NCBI GenBank assembly: GCA_036401755.1
Contig: DASWUD010000022.1
Coordinates: 1-9,272, forward strand
Source of the DNA: DASWUD01 sp036401755
GTDB lineage: Bacteria; Pseudomonadota; Gammaproteobacteria; Thiohalomonadales; Thiohalomonadaceae
Direction of reading: 5' to 3'
Length of the DNA: 9,272 bases
A model generated the notes under the pieces. That model was not told the DNA's origin. It did not search any database and saw nothing but the letters and a program-made list of their open reading frames with translations. This document shows positions 6,757 to 9,272 of the stretch, piece after piece (the stretch's first letter is position 1; each line of letters opens with the position of its first letter). A program made the translations under genes and the position numbers.

Positions 6757-6785
6757 TAATACTTGAGTGATAGCATCAGGTATTA
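6757..6785 (+). promoter_or_regulatory. Ten-base-pair hairpin / inverted repeat in the rpoH leader
   Basis: TAATACTTGA (6757-6766) and TCAGGTATTA (6776-6785) are inverted copies with one difference, which is a G-U pair in RNA; the loop is 9 bases. It lies 22 bases upstream of the rpoH ribosome site and in the predicted transcribed leader. Just upstream, GCTTG-G-CAAGC (6746-6756) is a second small palindrome. It could be an RNA structure affecting translation or stability, or a DNA operator; no poly-T tract follows, so it is not an intrinsic terminator. Confidence 0.5.
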
Positions 6786-6807
6786 ATGAGGTACAGCAAC
6801 GGTTTTT

Positions 6808-6814
6808 GGGAGGA
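6808..6814 (+). promoter_or_regulatory. Strong ribosome binding site that fixes the rpoH start
   Basis: GGGAGGA, with the GGAGG core at 6809-6813, lies five bases before the ATG at 6819. It falls inside the longer frame that opens at ATG 6786, which has no such site, and so decides the start in favour of 6819. Confidence 0.9.
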
Positions 6815-6818
6815 ACAG

Positions 6819-7676
<858 letters not shown>

Positions 7677-7698
7677 CAAAAGGCACGCCGCAAAAATC

Positions 7699-7729
7699 CG
7701 AGGCCCCGCAAGGGGCCTCGTTTTTTTTT
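7699..7729 (+). terminator. Intrinsic terminator of rpoH
   Basis: A perfect 9-bp stem CGAGGCCCC/GGGGCCTCG (7699-7707 with 7712-7720) closed by a GCAA tetraloop of the GNRA type is followed by nine Ts (7721-7729). It begins 22 bases after the rpoH stop. A run of five As just before the stem could also give weak termination on the other strand. It isolates rpoH from the ATPase gene. Confidence 0.97.
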
Positions 7730-7766
7730 GGTGTCCGCCACCATGCGCACAGCCGGTCGCCGCCTC

Positions 7767-7772
7767 TATAAT
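7767..7772 (+). promoter_or_regulatory. Candidate -10 box for the P-type ATPase gene
   Basis: An exact TATAAT is found 30 bases before the TTG start. The best spaced -35 is TGCGCA (7744-7749, 17-base spacer), a poor match, so an activator or extended contacts may be needed. Transcription would start near 7779, giving a short leader that contains the GGGAG ribosome site (7791-7795). Confidence 0.5.
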
Positions 7773-7802
7773 TTCCCGCACATCTGAACAGGGAGCACAC
7801 TT

Positions 7803-9272
7803 TTGCGCCGCGCGATCCCGGAAGAGCTTGCCGATCTGTTGCCCGACCGCGCAGGCGGGTTGAGTGAAGCCGAAGTCGCAGAGCGGCGCGCCCGTTTTGG
7901 CCGCAACGATATTGTGGAACAGCCGCCGCACAGTGGTTGGCAGCTGCTGGCGGAAACGGCGCACGATCCCATGCTCTGGTTTCTGCTCGGCACCAGCCTG
8001 CTGTTCATCCTGCTGGGCGATACCAGCGAAGCACTCATTCTGCTCATTGCGGTGTTGCCGCTGGTGGGGATGGACCTCTATCTGCATCGGCGCACCGCCG
8101 CCTCCACCGCAGGATTAAGCTCCTGCCTGGCAAGTCGCGCGCGGGTGGTGCGTGGTGGTCGCGAACGCGAGGTGGCGGTTGAGGAGCTGGTGCCGGGCGA
8201 TCTGGTGATCGTTGCGAAGGGTGACCCCTTCCCCGCCGATGGCATCCTGGTGAAGGCCGAACAGGTGCAGGTGGATGAGTCCTCACTGAGCGGCGAGGCG
8301 TGGCCGATACACAAACGCGCGGTGACAGATGCACTCATCAGCGCACAGGCCACCACCTTCGAAAGTTGTCATTGGGGGTTGGCGGGGACGCGCCTCCTCA
8401 CCGGTAGCGCAACCATGCGTATCGCCAACACCGGCCGTCACACCCTCTATGGCGAGATCGTCCAGTCGGCCCTGGCCGGTGCGCACGCCCGCACCCCGCT
8501 ACAGCAGGCGATCGCGCAACTGGTGATCGTGTTGCTGATCGCCGCCACCGCCCTCTGTCTGCTGTTGGCGCTGGTGCGCTTGCAGCAGGGCTATGGCTGG
8601 GTCGATGCCCTGCTCAGCGCCGTGACACTGGCAGTGGCGGCGCTGCCCGAGGAGTTTCCGGTGGTCTTTACCTTCTTTCTTGGTGCCGGCGTCTATCGTC
8701 TGGCGCGGCGCAAGGCGCTGGTGCGCCGTGCCGTGGTCGTGGAGAACATCGGGCGCATCTCGGCAATCTGCTCGGACAAGACCGGCACCATCACCGAAGG
8801 GCGGCTGACCCTCACGCATCACGCGGCCGCGCCTGGCGTGGCGCACGAACAGCTGCTGCAGCTGGCCGCGCTCGCCGCGCGCGGCGACAGCGGCGATCCC
8901 CTCGACGCCGCATTGCTGATCCATGTGCCCGTACCATCCCGCTACACCGTGCAGCAGACCTTTCCCTTCACCGAGGATCGCAAGCGCGAGACGGCGATCG
9001 TGCGTGATGAACAGGGCGCGCTGTTCGCCGTCCGCAAGGGGGCACCGGAGACGATTCTCGCCCTGTGCGGGGATGGTGCGACGGTGCGCAGCGCCGCGTT
9101 GCACGAGACCGCTGCTTTTGCCGCGGGGGGACACAAGGTGATCGCCTGCGGCTGGCGTCCGCTCGAAGTGGAGAGCTGGCCCGGAGGCGAACCGGATCGT
9201 GACTTCATCTTCGCCGGCCTGCTGGCCTTTGAAGACCCGGTGCGCGAGGGGGTGGCTGAAGCCGTCAACGAG
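7803..9272 (+). CDS. P-type cation-transporting ATPase (P2-like), 3' end outside the window
   Basis: Seen: 490 codons, open to the right edge. The start is TTG at 7803: an in-frame TGA at 7785 excludes anything longer, no ATG or GTG lies between, and GGGAG sits 7 bases upstream. An N-terminal cation-ATPase domain (about 1-50) is followed by membrane pair M1/M2 (about 57-94), an actuator domain with PGDLV and SGE (163-165, the dephosphorylation loop), M3 (about 240-260), M4 with PEEFP (282-286), phosphorylation site DKTGT with Asp325, and the nucleotide-binding motif KGAPE (412-416). Known: such pumps cycle through an aspartyl phosphate to move cations across the inner membrane. There is no metal-binding CxxC domain and no CPC in M4, so it is not a Cu/Zn/Cd P1B pump. 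PEEFP replaces the Ca2+-pump motif PEGLP, so the ion is uncertain. The hinge, M5 and M6 are beyond the edge. It is probably a separate unit from rpoH because of the terminator. Confidence 0.95.
   Translation, partial: MRRAIPEELADLLPDRAGGLSEAEVAERRARFGRNDIVEQPPHSGWQLLAETAHDPMLWFLLGTSLLFILLGDTSEALILLIAVLPLVGMDLYLHRRTAASTAGLSSCLASRARVVRGGREREVAVEELVPGDLVIVAKGDPFPADGILVKAEQVQVDESSLSGEAWPIHKRAVTDALISAQATTFESCHWGLAGTRLLTGSATMRIANTGRHTLYGEIVQSALAGAHARTPLQQAIAQLVIVLLIAATALCLLLALVRLQQGYGWVDALLSAVTLAVAALPEEFPVVFTFFLGAGVYRLARRKALVRRAVVVENIGRISAICSDKTGTITEGRLTLTHHAAAPGVAHEQLLQLAALAARGDSGDPLDAALLIHVPVPSRYTVQQTFPFTEDRKRETAIVRDEQGALFAVRKGAPETILALCGDGATVRSAALHETAAFAAGGHKVIACGWRPLEVESWPGGEPDRDFIFAGLLAFEDPVREGVAEAVNE

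Noticed and set aside
6786..6818. Upstream ATG in frame with rpoH adding 11 residues
   Set aside because: No Shine-Dalgarno precedes it, it abuts the leader hairpin, and alignment with E. coli RpoH starts at the ATG at 6819 behind GGGAGGA.

Overview
The window reads as a stretch of chromosome from a GC-rich gammaproteobacterium. The strongest evidence is gene order: rsmD and two M16 peptidase genes run leftward, and ftsY-ftsE-ftsX with rpoH run rightward. As I recall, Pseudomonas has the same layout, and E. coli keeps the rsmD/ftsY-ftsE-ftsX-rpoH core. RpoH aligns residue for residue with E. coli sigma-32 over its N-terminal half. I cannot name a genus. Nothing points to a plasmid, phage or insertion sequence; there is no CRISPR array, tRNA or rRNA.

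Left part (1-2876, minus strand). A tight three-gene unit runs toward the window start. It begins with a lipoprotein M16 zinc protease carrying an intact HVLEH site, followed by an M16-like partner that lacks the zinc motif, then the 5' end of rsmD. The two M16 genes share an ATGA stop/start overlap, and rsmD starts one base after the second stop, so translation is probably coupled.

Centre (2877-5704). A 131-bp divergent control region separates the M16 genes from ftsY, ftsE and ftsX. FtsY is the SRP receptor for co-translational membrane insertion. FtsE and FtsX form the ABC-type complex that links the divisome to periplasmic peptidoglycan hydrolase control. ftsE and ftsX overlap by ATGA.

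Right-centre (5705-7729). In the E. coli arrangement rpoH follows ftsX directly. Here an orphan two-receiver response regulator lies between them. Its first receiver lacks the phosphoacceptor Asp, its second looks intact, and it has no output domain. rpoH (heat-shock sigma factor) follows. Its upstream region holds overlapping sigma-E-like and sigma-70-like promoter elements, a 10-bp hairpin in the predicted leader and a strong Shine-Dalgarno sequence. It ends in a near-perfect intrinsic terminator.

Right end (7730-9272). A P-type cation ATPase gene starts at a TTG codon behind a perfect TATAAT and a good ribosome binding site, and runs off the window. Its ion is not identifiable; the membrane motif is PEEFP rather than the PEGLP of typical Ca2+ pumps.

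Most of the window is conserved housekeeping sequence. The parts worth a second look are the inserted tandem-receiver protein, the rpoH control region, the active/inactive M16 pair, and the ATPase. I do not see a clear, wholly new multi-gene system.
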